64,000 bases of DNA from Nitrosomonas sp. Lineage in GTDB: Bacteria; Pseudomonadota; Gammaproteobacteria; Burkholderiales; Nitrosomonadaceae. Within the stretch, counting starts at the first letter, position 1. Every line of letters starts with the position of its first letter. Made by a program: the position numbers and the translations under genes. Positions 37,412 through 47,416 of this stretch are shown here, piece by piece. Under the pieces are notes generated by a model. The model worked only from the letters and a program-made list of their open reading frames with translations, had not been told where the DNA came from and made no database searches. The stretch spans positions 3,443,485-3,507,484 of the forward strand of contig JALDQW010000001.1 in the NCBI GenBank assembly GCA_031316255.1, in the 5' to 3' direction.

Positions 37412-38587
37412 TTAACCCAGTCCTCGTGCCAGATCATTCTGAATATCTTCAACAGCTTCCAGGCCAACAGCAATACGTAACAGTCCATCGGTTATACCGG
37501 CCGCATCACGTGCTTCCTGGCTGATGCGGCCATGCGTTGTCGTTGCCGGATGTGTCAGTGTTGTTTTGGCATCTCCGAGATTGGCTGTGATCGAAACAAG
37601 TTTTGTATTATCAATAACCCGCCAGGCAGCTTCTTTACCGCCCTTTACTTCGAACGATACGATACCGCCGCCTGTATTTTGTTGCCGTTTAGCCAGCTCA
37701 TATTGTGGATGAGAGGGCAAGCCAGGATAAAAAATCCGCTCAATATTAGGATGCGCCTCTAGCCATTGAGCCATTTGCATTGCGTTTCTTGAATGCGCAT
37801 CCATACGCACTTTAAGGGTTTCCAATCCTTTCAAGATAACCCAGGCATTGAATGCGCTTAAAGTCGGTCCTGCAGTACGCAAAAACCCATAAACGCCACC
37901 TTCCATCATGAGATCACGACGCCCCAAAACAGCGCCACCCAATACCCTGCCTTGCCCATCCAAATATTTGGTCGCTGAATGAATAACAATATCCGCACCC
38001 AAATCAAGTGGCTTTTGCAAAATTGGCGTACAAAAACAGTTATCCACCACAAGCCATGCACCAGATTTCTTGGCAACATGCGCTAACGCGGAAATTTCTG
38101 AAACTTCTGTTAACGGATTGGAAGGTGTTTCAAGAAAAAAAAGTTTGGTATTCGGTTTAACCGCAGCTTCCCAGGCGCTGATATCAGTTGCCGAAACAAA
38201 AGTCGTTTCAACATTAAATTTTTTCAGAATATTATTAAACAAGTTAACCGTAGCACCAAACAGGCTTTGCGAAGCAACAATATGATCTCCTGCGGAAAGC
38301 AAACCCATCACACATGACAGGATCGCGGACATTCCGGTTGAAGTTGCAACACAGGTTTCAGCACCTTCCATTGCGGCAAGCCGCTCTTCCAAAGCGGTAA
38401 CTGTTGGATTGGTGAATCGTGAATAGATATTACCGGATTCTTCACCTGAAAATCGGGCAGCTGCCTGTGCAGCATTATCAAAAACAAAACTCGATGTTAA
38501 GTAAATCGGCTCTGAATGCTCATTAAATTGACTACGATTTATACCCGTTCGCAGCGCGAGGGTTTCAGGCTTGAGTGGGTCAGGCAT
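37412..38587 (-). CDS. metZ: O-succinylhomoserine sulfhydrylase
   Basis: MetZ makes homocysteine directly from O-succinylhomoserine and sulfide, in methionine synthesis. This Cys/Met-metabolism PLP enzyme (391 residues) has the PLP lysine in DIVIHSATKYLDGQGRVLGG and the family's substrate-site SRFTNPTVTALEERLAAMEG. The position directly downstream of purF, with cvpA and dedD before it, is typical for metZ in pseudomonads and betaproteobacteria, which favours this over cystathionine gamma-synthase. Confidence 0.93.
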   Translation of the reverse strand: MPDPLKPETLALRTGINRSQFNEHSEPIYLTSSFVFDNAAQAAARFSGEESGNIYSRFTNPTVTALEERLAAMEGAETCVATSTGMSAILSCVMGLLSAGDHIVASQSLFGATVNLFNNILKKFNVETTFVSATDISAWEAAVKPNTKLFFLETPSNPLTEVSEISALAHVAKKSGAWLVVDNCFCTPILQKPLDLGADIVIHSATKYLDGQGRVLGGAVLGRRDLMMEGGVYGFLRTAGPTLSAFNAWVILKGLETLKVRMDAHSRNAMQMAQWLEAHPNIERIFYPGLPSHPQYELAKRQQNTGGGIVSFEVKGGKEAAWRVIDNTKLVSITANLGDAKTTLTHPATTTHGRISQEARDAAGITDGLLRIAVGLEAVEDIQNDLARGLG

Positions 38588-38648
38588 GCTAAAAATTACT
38601 CCCGGACACTTTATAAATAAATGACAATTGTTATGCGCATGATACGAA

Positions 38649-40169
38649 CTATTCAGATACAGACAGACTTAAATCAAGCTGCGTCTTTGCGGTTGATCGC
38701 GACGCACCTTGCTCGAAATTTCTTTTGACCTCTAGCGCATCTAAATATTCAGGGGTTACACTACCTGTTATATAGTCCCCATTGAAGCAGGATGTCTCGA
38801 AACTCGTCAAAATCGGATTGACTTTTGAAACCGTCCGAGTCAAAGCATCCAGATCCTGAAAAATCAGATAATCAGCACCAATCTCATGACAGATTTCTTC
38901 TGTATCGCGATCGGTTGCAATCAATTCCTGCCGGGTGGGCATATCTATTCCATACACATTTGGAAAACGCACAGGCGGTGATGCAGACGCAAAATAAATT
39001 TTGTTGGCTCCCGCATCACGCGCCATTTGCACAATTTCTCGGCTAGTAGTACCGCGCACAATCGAGTCATCAACAAGCAAAACATTTTTACCCTTAAACT
39101 CGATACTCATGGCATTTAATTTCTGTCGCACCGATTTTTTGCGCAGTTGCTGCCCCGGCATAATAAATGTTCTCCCGACATAGCGATTCTTAATAAAACC
39201 TTCACGAAAGTCCACACCCAGCTGATTGGCCAGTTGCAAGGCGCTTGGCCGACTGGAATCGGGTATTGGAATAACCACATCGATATCAAGATGCTGCATA
39301 GAATGCTTAATTTTCTGAGCAAGAGATCTGCCCATATTCAAACGGGTTTCATATACTGAAACACCATCAATTACCGAATCCGGCCGTGCCAGGTAAACAT
39401 ATTCAAAAATGCAGGGATTTAGCGTGGTGCCTTCAACGCACTGCTTGCTATGGAAATTTCCCGCTTCATCTATAAAGATGGCTTCTCCCGGTGCTATATC
39501 GCGTTCCAGTTTAAATCCAAGCGTATCCAACGCAACGCTTTCCGAAGCGACGAGATATTCACTTCCTTGTTCTGTTTTTATCGAACCAAAAACCAACGGA
39601 CGTATTCCAAAAGGATCACGAAAAGCCAGAAGACCATAACCGGCAATCATTGCAACAACGGCATAAGCACCTTCGCAACGCCTATAAACACCACTGACTG
39701 CCGCAAAAATAGTATCTGGGTCAAGATGGCAATTACCCGTACTTTCCTGCAATTCATGCGCCAGTACATTCAATAAAACTTCCGAGTCTGATTGCGTATT
39801 CACATGACGTAAATCTGTACGAAACAATTCCTGATTCAATTGTTCTGCATTTGTGAGATTGCCATTATGTCCCAACACAATCCCAAACGGCGAGTTCACA
39901 TAAAAAGGCTGCGCTTCGGCAGGTGATTGAGACGACCCGGCCGTCGGATAACGCACATGTCCAATACCCATATTGCCGTGAAATGCTCGCATATTCCGGG
40001 TGCGAAACACATCGCGAACCAACCCCATTCCTTTGTGCATATGAAACGTGTTTCCTTGGGCCGTTACAATTCCCGCCGCATCTTGACCACGATGCTGCAA
40101 CATCAGCAAACCGTCATAAAGCAATTGATTCGCCGGTGATTTTGCGACAATACCGAGTATTCCGCACAT
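38649..40169 (-). CDS. purF: Amidophosphoribosyltransferase
   Basis: PurF makes phosphoribosylamine from PRPP and glutamine, the first committed step of purine synthesis. The N-terminal Ntn glutaminase starts [10 protein letters not shown], so Cys2 becomes the N-terminal nucleophile after Met removal. The PRPP-binding loop is [17 protein letters not shown]. At 506 residues the length matches the E. coli enzyme. It lies in the conserved folC-dedD-cvpA-purF order. Confidence 0.97.
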   Translation of the reverse strand: MCGILGIVAKSPANQLLYDGLLMLQHRGQDAAGIVTAQGNTFHMHKGMGLVRDVFRTRNMRAFHGNMGIGHVRYPTAGSSQSPAEAQPFYVNSPFGIVLGHNGNLTNAEQLNQELFRTDLRHVNTQSDSEVLLNVLAHELQESTGNCHLDPDTIFAAVSGVYRRCEGAYAVVAMIAGYGLLAFRDPFGIRPLVFGSIKTEQGSEYLVASESVALDTLGFKLERDIAPGEAIFIDEAGNFHSKQCVEGTTLNPCIFEYVYLARPDSVIDGVSVYETRLNMGRSLAQKIKHSMQHLDIDVVIPIPDSSRPSALQLANQLGVDFREGFIKNRYVGRTFIMPGQQLRKKSVRQKLNAMSIEFKGKNVLLVDDSIVRGTTSREIVQMARDAGANKIYFASASPPVRFPNVYGIDMPTRQELIATDRDTEEICHEIGADYLIFQDLDALTRTVSKVNPILTSFETSCFNGDYITGSVTPEYLDALEVKRNFEQGASRSTAKTQLDLSLSVSE

Positions 40170-40240
40170 ACGCCTACTCCATCAATCCAATAAATGGCAC
40201 AAAAAAACAGAATTTATTCGATAACAACGGCAACACAGTC

Positions 40241-40762
40241 TTAGCGCTTGTGTTGCAAGATTTCCTCTTTTTTTTCATAACTGATATGTTTAGACAAATC
40301 ATTAGGTAGCCAAGGCAAGACCTGCAAAGCCATCATTTCCAGTGTTGGGCTTAACACTGCTTGCCGCCATAAAGACTGTTGTGGCAAAGCGGTCAGGCCG
40401 GCAATCAAAACCAAAACCATGACAACAACCAGTGCACGGGTGAATCCGAAAAAAGCGCCCAGAATTCGATCTATGAACCCCAGGCCCACGTTCTTAATCA
40501 GTGCATTTAGCAGCATGGTAATCATTACGGAAATAATTAACGTCGCAATAAAAACCAGAATAAATGCCGCAATAATCCGCAACGATTCTCCGCTGAGTTC
40601 AGGTGGTATATAAGGCTCAAAATCGTATGCAAAAGTACTTGCTGCGATAAAGGCGATTACCCATCCTGCAATTGATAAAACTTCACGTACTAAACCCCTT
40701 ACAATACTTAGAATAATTGAAATAAAAAATATCCCAAGAACAACATAGTCAAAAATGGTCAT
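40241..40762 (-). CDS. cvpA: CvpA family membrane protein
   Basis: CvpA is a small inner-membrane protein required for colicin V export in E. coli and linked to envelope stress tolerance; its molecular role is unknown. The product of about 173 residues has four hydrophobic segments and the family motif GFIDRILGAFFGFTRALVVV. I chose ATG 40762 (TIFDYVVLGIFF); the longest frame begins with TTG seven codons upstream. It precedes purF, as usual. Confidence 0.92.
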   Translation of the reverse strand: MTIFDYVVLGIFFISIILSIVRGLVREVLSIAGWVIAFIAASTFAYDFEPYIPPELSGESLRIIAAFILVFIATLIISVMITMLLNALIKNVGLGFIDRILGAFFGFTRALVVVMVLVLIAGLTALPQQSLWRQAVLSPTLEMMALQVLPWLPNDLSKHISYEKKEEILQHKR

Positions 40763-40839
40763 CGCGAAGAAAATCGTACTCAATAAACTTACTATTTAGT
40801 CCAACGCTATCAAAAAGCAATTGAACATTTATAGTTTTC

Positions 40840-41490
40840 TTATTTTGGTGTGACAACACCATCCAGTCCCTGTTTTCTGAGTTTCTCCAGCTCATTTTCA
40901 GCAGCCATGCGACTTAAAAAAGGACCGATACGAACACGTGTCATTACATTGCCATTGTGTGTATGTGTCTCTGTATAAGCATTAATCCCGTTTGATTTAA
41001 GATTGTTTAGCTGCTGTTGCGCTTTCGATTGATCGGAAAACGCACCTAACTGCACAACAAACTCTTCCGAAGTTTGGCCCGGCTGGTTAATATTTTCTGC
41101 CTGAACAATGGCTAATCGCGGTTTAATGCCGGGGATTGGAATGTGATTCTTTTTCGTACTTTCATCCTGTTCTTCTGATTCACTCATTTGATCTAACGAT
41201 CGAAGTATATGAGAAAAATCAGTTGACAATTCTGACTGATCGATAGCTTGATCAACATCGTTGTTTTGCGGAAAATCTTCTGACGGTAACACTAACGGGG
41301 GTATTTCGGTAATATCTTCTTCCGGGAAAAGATGAATGTCTATTTCATGCGTTTCCGTATCCGGCTTGGGCTCATCAAAAATCATGGGCAAAATGATTAT
41401 TGATGCGATAACCAAGACGATAGCACCCAGTAGACGACGTCTGGCGCGCTTTCTAAGTAATAGCTCTTCTTCGGTGATATTTTTATTCAT
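40840..41490 (-). CDS. dedD: SPOR domain protein (DedD-like)
   Basis: SPOR-domain proteins bind denuded peptidoglycan at the division septum. The 216-residue protein has a cytoplasmic KRARRR stretch, one membrane segment (LGAIVLVIASIIILPMIF), an acidic linker and a C-terminal SPOR domain (about 140-216) with FVVQLGAFSDQSKAQQQLNNLKS and TRVRIGPF. Its place between folC and cvpA is that of dedD. Confidence 0.9.
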   Translation of the reverse strand: MNKNITEEELLLRKRARRRLLGAIVLVIASIIILPMIFDEPKPDTETHEIDIHLFPEEDITEIPPLVLPSEDFPQNNDVDQAIDQSELSTDFSHILRSLDQMSESEEQDESTKKNHIPIPGIKPRLAIVQAENINQPGQTSEEFVVQLGAFSDQSKAQQQLNNLKSNGINAYTETHTHNGNVMTRVRIGPFLSRMAAENELEKLRKQGLDGVVTPK

Positions 41491-41506
41491 TATAAATATC
41501 CAAGTA

Positions 41507-42808
41507 TTACTGATGATTTACTTTTTCATGATGTTGCAACACTGCACCAACCGTATAGAATGAACCCAATACGCAAATTCTATCATTTTTGTCTGCATGT
41601 TCACAGGCAAATCCATAGGCCAAAACAATATCTTCAAATTCATGAATGATGCGATTTTCCCGGGTAATGTCCAGCTTGTAAAAATGATGCAGTAATACTT
41701 TGACACTCGCACCTCTAGGTGCATCAATCGGTGATAATAACCAGACATCGATATGGCGCTCCAATTTCTGGATTACCCCCGAAATATCCTTGTCTTCCAG
41801 CATCGCAAAAATTGCATAGGTTTTCCCTGAAGACTGAGTCATTTCAAGATTCTTTGTAAATGTAACAGCTGCTGCAGGATTATGGGCAACATCTAAAATA
41901 GTCATGGGTTGACTTGATAACACCTGGAATCTTCCCGGTAGAAAAACTGTGATCAATCCCTTTCGAATTGCATGCATGTCAACTGGCAATTGTTCGCCAA
42001 GCGTTTCCAATGCCACAAGGCTGGTGCAGGCATTTTCAAGCTGTTTGTATCCACGCAATGCGGGGAACGGCAGTGTATAGCGTTTGCCTTTATGACTCCA
42101 GAAATCCCATTGATCATTTTTCCGAGTAAACCCGAAGTCCCGATTGATCATAATCAGCTGCGTTTGTATTGTCTTCACATAGTGCTCTATGCTGTATGGC
42201 AAATCTTCTTCGGCACAAACAGCCGGTTTGTTCTTCCTGAAAATTCCCGCTTTTTCGTAACCAATCGCTTCACGGGTATCACCCAGATAGTTCTGATGAT
42301 CCAGGTCTACACTGGTAAGAATAGCGCAATCGGCATCAAAAATATTCACAGCATCCAAACGCCCACCCAGTCCCACTTCAAGTATGGCAACATCAACATG
42401 CTCGGTAATAAATAAATACATTGCAGCCAATGTGCCGAATTCAAAATATGTTAATGAGACGTCACATTTTATTCTCGCCTGATCAATTGACATTAGCGCC
42501 AGGAGTAATTGCTGGTCGGAAACTTCTTTTTGCTCAATGCGAATACGCTCGTTATAGCAAACCAGGTGTGGCGAGGTATAACATCCAACACGATATCCCG
42601 CAGCTGTCAGAATTGATTCGAGAATTGCGCAAACAGAACCCTTCCCGTTGGTTCCGCCCACAATTATTACTGGAAACACAGGCCTTAATACCAATTCATC
42701 ACGAACCTGGCCGACACGCTCAAGCCCCATATCAATTGTTTTAGGATGAAGTTGTTCGAGATACGCCAACCATCCTGCCAGCGAATTGCAATTTAGATCA
42801 GAGCGCAT
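41507..42808 (-). CDS. folC: Bifunctional folylpolyglutamate/dihydrofolate synthase
   Basis: FolC adds glutamate to dihydropteroate and to folates. The 433-residue Mur-ligase-like enzyme has the P-loop IVGGTNGKGSVCA, the VAILEVGLGGRLDAVN block with the conserved catalytic acid, and DVAHNPAAA in the C-terminal domain. It follows accD, the usual order in this lineage. Confidence 0.95.
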   Translation of the reverse strand: MRSDLNCNSLAGWLAYLEQLHPKTIDMGLERVGQVRDELVLRPVFPVIIVGGTNGKGSVCAILESILTAAGYRVGCYTSPHLVCYNERIRIEQKEVSDQQLLLALMSIDQARIKCDVSLTYFEFGTLAAMYLFITEHVDVAILEVGLGGRLDAVNIFDADCAILTSVDLDHQNYLGDTREAIGYEKAGIFRKNKPAVCAEEDLPYSIEHYVKTIQTQLIMINRDFGFTRKNDQWDFWSHKGKRYTLPFPALRGYKQLENACTSLVALETLGEQLPVDMHAIRKGLITVFLPGRFQVLSSQPMTILDVAHNPAAAVTFTKNLEMTQSSGKTYAIFAMLEDKDISGVIQKLERHIDVWLLSPIDAPRGASVKVLLHHFYKLDITRENRIIHEFEDIVLAYGFACEHADKNDRICVLGSFYTVGAVLQHHEKVNHQ

Positions 42809-42892
42809 AAATTGCTCAATTCGTCATCCTATTGACATAAATGACCGATGTCATTGCAAATAAACGGAAACAATGACCATTTACAACCTTAT

Positions 42893-43771
42893 CTATGCAG
42901 ACGTCGAGACAGGCATAGGGTTACGCATCAACAATGTGCATAAATTTGCTATTTTTTCACGCAAATTCCTGCGATCAATGATCATATCGACCGCACCATG
43001 TTCTAACAAAAATTCAGCACGTTGGAACCCTTCCGGTAATTTCTGTCGTACTGTTTGTTCTATAACACGTGGGCCCGCAAAACCAATTAAGGCACCCGGT
43101 TCAGCTACCACAACATCACCAATAAAAGCAAAACTTGCCGACACACCACCCATTGTCGGGTCGGTAAGCACTGAGATAAATGGTAATTTCTCACGGCTTA
43201 AGCGTGTTAATGCCGCAGAAGTTTTAGCCATTTGCATCAGCGAAAATAAGCCTTCCTGCATTCTTGCGCCACCACTTGCACTAAAACAAACAAATGGCAC
43301 ATGTTGATCAATACAGGTATTGACGCCGCGGACAAAACGTTCGCCAACGACTGAACCCATAGAGCCGCCCATGAATCCAAATTCAAATACCGCAACAACC
43401 AGTGGAATTGACAGAATGCTGCCCTTCATGACAATTAATGAATCGTCTTCTTCGACGCTGGATTTAGCCTGAGATAAACGATCCACATAGCGTTTACTAT
43501 CTTTGAATTTTAAGGGATCGGTCGGCTGTACTTCAATACCAATCTCTTGCCGATTGTGTTCATCGAGCAAATAATCAATCCGTGTCCTTGCTGAAATACG
43601 GTTATGATAATCACAACGGGGACAAACATTCAGATTCTTCACCAAATCGGTATAATAAAGCACGGCTTCACAGGAACTGCATTTGCTCCAGAGTCCTTCT
43701 GGAACAATTTTCTTTTCCCCGTTTTCTTTGCGCTTTATTTTAGGGGGTATTATATTCTGGAACCAACTCAT
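42893..43771 (-). CDS. accD: Acetyl-CoA carboxylase carboxyltransferase subunit beta
   Basis: AccD forms the carboxyltransferase with AccA and makes malonyl-CoA. The 292-residue protein has the N-terminal four-Cys zinc ribbon (CSSC and CPRC, about 32-54) and the crotonase-like core [18 protein letters not shown] and [12 protein letters not shown]. It lies 24 bp after trpA. Confidence 0.97.
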   Translation of the reverse strand: MSWFQNIIPPKIKRKENGEKKIVPEGLWSKCSSCEAVLYYTDLVKNLNVCPRCDYHNRISARTRIDYLLDEHNRQEIGIEVQPTDPLKFKDSKRYVDRLSQAKSSVEEDDSLIVMKGSILSIPLVVAVFEFGFMGGSMGSVVGERFVRGVNTCIDQHVPFVCFSASGGARMQEGLFSLMQMAKTSAALTRLSREKLPFISVLTDPTMGGVSASFAFIGDVVVAEPGALIGFAGPRVIEQTVRQKLPEGFQRAEFLLEHGAVDMIIDRRNLREKIANLCTLLMRNPMPVSTSA

Positions 43772-43795
43772 AAATGCGTTCTCTACTCTGCAAAA

Positions 43796-44608
43796 TTAGT
43801 TCTGACTGGGTTTTGTGTCTATGGCTTCGCGCATGCTCGCGACTAAGCGCCCAACATTATCCAACACTTCCGACTGAGATGAATGCTCAATTTCTTCAAT
43901 GATCCGACTGCCAATAACAACAGCATCGGCCAATCCCGCAACCGCGCTTGCAGTTGATCCATCACGTATACCGAAACCAACGCCAATTGGAATCGATACA
44001 GATGCGCGCAATTTTGCCAGCATGGACTCAACATTCTTCAGATCAAGATGGGATGCACCTGTCACGCCTTTTAACGAAACATAATATATGTATCCTTTAG
44101 CCAGTCTTGCAACCTGCTGAATGCGTGATTGGGAGGTCGTGGGCGACAACAAGAAAATTGCGTCGATACCCTGTTGCTCAAGACACTTGACCCAATCCTC
44201 GCATTCTTCCGGTGGATAATCAACTGTCAGCACGCCATCAATTCCGGCATCTTTTGCTTTTACAGCGAAGCGCTCATAGCCCATTGCCTCTACAGGATTT
44301 GCATAACCCATTAAAACCACAGGCGTTTGAGTATTGCGTCGCCTAAATTCAGAAACCAACTCGATCACATTGTTCAGACCCACGTGGTGTTTTAAGGCAC
44401 GCTCGGAAGAACGTTGTATCGTTGGTCCGTCGGCCATCGGATCCGAAAACGGTACACCAAGTTCAATGATATCCGAACCCGATTCAACCAGACAGTGCAT
44501 TAAATCGACAGTTAATGCAGGATCAGGATCCCCCGCTGTAATAAACGGGATGAGTGCTTTTTTACGATTAGACTGCAAGACAGCAAATGTTTGCGCAATG
44601 CGATTCAT
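43796..44608 (-). CDS. trpA: Tryptophan synthase alpha subunit
   Basis: TrpA cleaves indole-3-glycerol phosphate to indole, which passes to TrpB. The 270-residue TIM barrel has the catalytic Glu in DIIELGVPFSDPMADGP and Asp in GVLTVDYPPEE, and the phosphate-binding GVGFGIRDGS. Gene order trpF-trpB-trpA-accD is conserved. Confidence 0.97.
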   Translation of the reverse strand: MNRIAQTFAVLQSNRKKALIPFITAGDPDPALTVDLMHCLVESGSDIIELGVPFSDPMADGPTIQRSSERALKHHVGLNNVIELVSEFRRRNTQTPVVLMGYANPVEAMGYERFAVKAKDAGIDGVLTVDYPPEECEDWVKCLEQQGIDAIFLLSPTTSQSRIQQVARLAKGYIYYVSLKGVTGASHLDLKNVESMLAKLRASVSIPIGVGFGIRDGSTASAVAGLADAVVIGSRIIEEIEHSSQSEVLDNVGRLVASMREAIDTKPSQN

Positions 44609-44704
44609 ACTATTTATAAAAGTCTTTTAATTTGGAAGGTAAGCCAAAAATGTTTAGTCTGTATGTTTCAAGTTTGAATGCTAAAAACTGGGTGGCCAGA
44701 ATTA

Positions 44705-45904
44705 TCAAAGTGATATTCCAGACATCTGCGCGACTGTCGCCATATCTTTATCGCCACGCCCGGAAAGATTAACCAACAGCAGCTTGTCTTTAGCGAGTGT
44801 CGGAGCAAGCTTGGCCGCATAGGCCAGAGCATGGCTTGACTCAAGTGCAGGCATGATACCTTCAAAACGGCATAACGCATGAAATGCCTCCAGCGCTTCG
44901 TTGTCTGTTATCCCGACATATTCAGCGCGGTGAATATCTTTCAACCAGGCATGCTCCGGACCGACGCCCGGGTAGTCCAAACCAGCTGAAATGGAATGTG
45001 TTTCAATAATCTGACCATTTTCATCTTGAATTAAATAAGTACGATTCCCGTGCAGCACGCCTGGCTTTCCCTTAATTAATGTAGCTGCATGCTGATTTGT
45101 ATCCAAGCCCTTACCGGCCGCTTCAACGCCAATCATTTGCACAGTCTTGTCGTCGATATACGGATAAAACAATCCTATCGCATTGGATCCGCCACCCACA
45201 CAAGCAATTAACACATCAGGTTGTCTTCCGTAGGTTTCTAACATCTGAACTTTGGCTTCATTACCAATAACCGTTTGAAAATCACGAACCATCACTGGAT
45301 AAGGATGTGGACCTGCAACTGTACCGATGATATAAAAGGTATCTTCAACATGGGTCACCCAGTCTCGCATGGCTTCATTAAGCGCATCTTTCAGCGTACG
45401 CGAACCTGACTCAACGGGAATAACCTCAGCACCCAACAATTTCATTCGATACACATTGGTCGCTTGGCGTCTGACATCTTCAGCGCCCATATAAACGACA
45501 CACTGCATACCGTAACGGGCAGCTACCGTTGCTGTAGCCACCCCATGCTGCCCGGCGCCCGTTTCTGCAATAACCCGGTTTTTCCCCATACGGCGGGCCA
45601 ACAAGGCCTGCCCAATAGTATTATTAACCTTGTGCGCTCCAGTATGATTTAAATCTTCCCGCTTCAAAAGTATCTGAGCACCGCCGAGATGTTCCGACCA
45701 ACGCCTGGCATGATAAATAGGGCTTGGGCGACCAACGTAATGCTTTAGTTCGTGGGCAAATTCTTGCTGGAACTCGGAATCATTCCGATAGTGCTCATAC
45801 CGCTCACGCAATTCATCCAATGCCGAAATCAGCGTTTCGGCAACAAACACACCGCCATAGGGCCCAAAATGGCCACTCTTATTTGGCAAGTCATAAACAT
45901 TCAC
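44705..45904 (-). CDS. trpB: Tryptophan synthase beta subunit
   Basis: TrpB joins indole and serine to make tryptophan using PLP. The 399-residue protein has the PLP lysine in [14 protein letters not shown], the phosphate-binding VGGGSNAIG and the EHAWLKD region. Its ATG overlaps the trpF stop by four bases (ATGA), implying coupling. Confidence 0.98.
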   Translation of the reverse strand: MNVYDLPNKSGHFGPYGGVFVAETLISALDELRERYEHYRNDSEFQQEFAHELKHYVGRPSPIYHARRWSEHLGGAQILLKREDLNHTGAHKVNNTIGQALLARRMGKNRVIAETGAGQHGVATATVAARYGMQCVVYMGAEDVRRQATNVYRMKLLGAEVIPVESGSRTLKDALNEAMRDWVTHVEDTFYIIGTVAGPHPYPVMVRDFQTVIGNEAKVQMLETYGRQPDVLIACVGGGSNAIGLFYPYIDDKTVQMIGVEAAGKGLDTNQHAATLIKGKPGVLHGNRTYLIQDENGQIIETHSISAGLDYPGVGPEHAWLKDIHRAEYVGITDNEALEAFHALCRFEGIMPALESSHALAYAAKLAPTLAKDKLLLVNLSGRGDKDMATVAQMSGISL

Positions 45905-46518
45905 TCTATTCGAACTCCTTGCATGAAAGCAGAAATTTTTCCCTGATCTTTAATACCTTTTACTGCTTCAACACCACTTGAAACATCTACTGCCCAGGGT
46001 CGAACCTGCTGGATGGCGGCCGCAACATTTTCGGCACTTAATCCACCGGATAAAATTACCGGCAGCGGTAAATAACGAGGAATCAAACCCCAATCAAACA
46101 CATGTCCAGTACCACCAGGCATATTTTTTGCATAAGTATCCAGTAATAATCCTTTGGCAGTGTTATACCGGTTGGCGTATTGTAACAAATCTACACCATC
46201 CTTGACGCGAATTGCTTTAATATACGGCAGTGAAAACTGTTCACAAAACTCCGGTTCCTCATCGCCATGGAATTGCAATAGACTCAGTTTCACTATTGAA
46301 GCAGTTTCTAAAACCCAGTCACGCTCAGGATTCACATAAACCCCGACAGTATTGATAAACGCAGGTATTTTACTTGAAATTTCACTTGCTTTCTGGGGCG
46401 TCACATAGCGCACACTTTCCGGCCAGAAAACAAAACCAATGGCGTCCGCACCTAAGTTGACTGCTGACATGGCATCTTCAACGCGTGTGATACCACAAAT
46501 TTTTACACGTACTGCCAT
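45901..46518 (-). CDS. trpF: Phosphoribosylanthranilate isomerase
   Basis: TrpF isomerises phosphoribosylanthranilate to the carboxyphenylamino deoxyribulose form. The 205-residue barrel starts [12 protein letters not shown], with the catalytic Cys, and has the Asp in [14 protein letters not shown] and the [11 protein letters not shown] phosphate loop. I chose ATG 46518 (AVRVKICG); the longest frame adds 15 residues and would overlap truA. It is followed by trpB. Confidence 0.95.
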   Translation of the reverse strand: MAVRVKICGITRVEDAMSAVNLGADAIGFVFWPESVRYVTPQKASEISSKIPAFINTVGVYVNPERDWVLETASIVKLSLLQFHGDEEPEFCEQFSLPYIKAIRVKDGVDLLQYANRYNTAKGLLLDTYAKNMPGGTGHVFDWGLIPRYLPLPVILSGGLSAENVAAAIQQVRPWAVDVSSGVEAVKGIKDQGKISAFMQGVRIE

Positions 46519-46547
46519 AACAATTGAATTGAACGAAACGATAATTA

Positions 46548-47342
46548 CTAAATTTTCGGGCAATCAAAAAAATTTGATCTCCCTTCTAATTGAGGAATAT
46601 TCCATTTAGGATCATACAAAATACCTGTCAGATACAATCCCGACGCTGAAAATGTTGGTGGAGCAAATGCTCTATCACAATTTTCTAGTACGGATTGTAC
46701 CCATTCCGGAGGATATTTTCCCTTACCAATGTAGACAAGACATCCGACTATATTCCGTACCATATGCTGTAAAAAAGCATTGGCACATAAATCAAAAGCA
46801 ATAATATTACCATGACAGGATATGTCCAGTCGTGTGAGTATGCGTACGGGCGACTTTGCTTGGCATTCAGCGGCTCGAAAAGCGGAAAAATCATGCTCAC
46901 CGATCAAACTTCTGGCGCCGATTTGCATTTTCTTCAGGTCAAGTGGTTGATGGAACCAACCCAATATTTTGGAATGAATACCTGGCCGAACAGGATGATT
47001 AAGCAGAAAATATCGATAACACCGTTCACGCGCACTAAAACGCGCGTGAAACTGCTCAGACATTTGATTTGCCCAGAGTACTGCGATATCTTTTGGTAGA
47101 AATGCATTAACACCACGTATCCAGGCCGTCAATGGTCGTACAGCTGACGTATCAAAATGTACAACCTGGTACAACGCATGCACACCTGCATCGGTTCTTC
47201 CGGCTGTGACAACTCGAATTTTTTCACAAGCAACCTGAGTCAACGCAAATTCGAGTTTATCTTGTATTGAGCAGCCGTCCGGCTGGCTCTGCCAGCCGCA
47301 ATAATTGCTTCCATTGTATTCAAGAATGAGTGCAATTCTCAC
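46548..47342 (-). CDS. truA: tRNA pseudouridine(38-40) synthase TruA
   Basis: TruA forms pseudouridine at positions 38-40 of tRNA anticodon arms. The 264-residue product has the catalytic Asp in TAGRTDAGVHA and the C-terminal NAFLQHMVRNIVG. The start is GTG at 47342; the protein then begins RIALILEYNGSNYCGWQ, as in the family. It lies between fimV and trpF. Confidence 0.95.
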   Translation of the reverse strand: MRIALILEYNGSNYCGWQSQPDGCSIQDKLEFALTQVACEKIRVVTAGRTDAGVHALYQVVHFDTSAVRPLTAWIRGVNAFLPKDIAVLWANQMSEQFHARFSARERCYRYFLLNHPVRPGIHSKILGWFHQPLDLKKMQIGARSLIGEHDFSAFRAAECQAKSPVRILTRLDISCHGNIIAFDLCANAFLQHMVRNIVGCLVYIGKGKYPPEWVQSVLENCDRAFAPPTFSASGLYLTGILYDPKWNIPQLEGRSNFFDCPKI

Positions 47343-47416
47343 AATATCATAGCGATCAACTATACTATCCAGTTAAACGTCCACATTGTGATTACAAATA
47401 CACTCAAACAAGAACA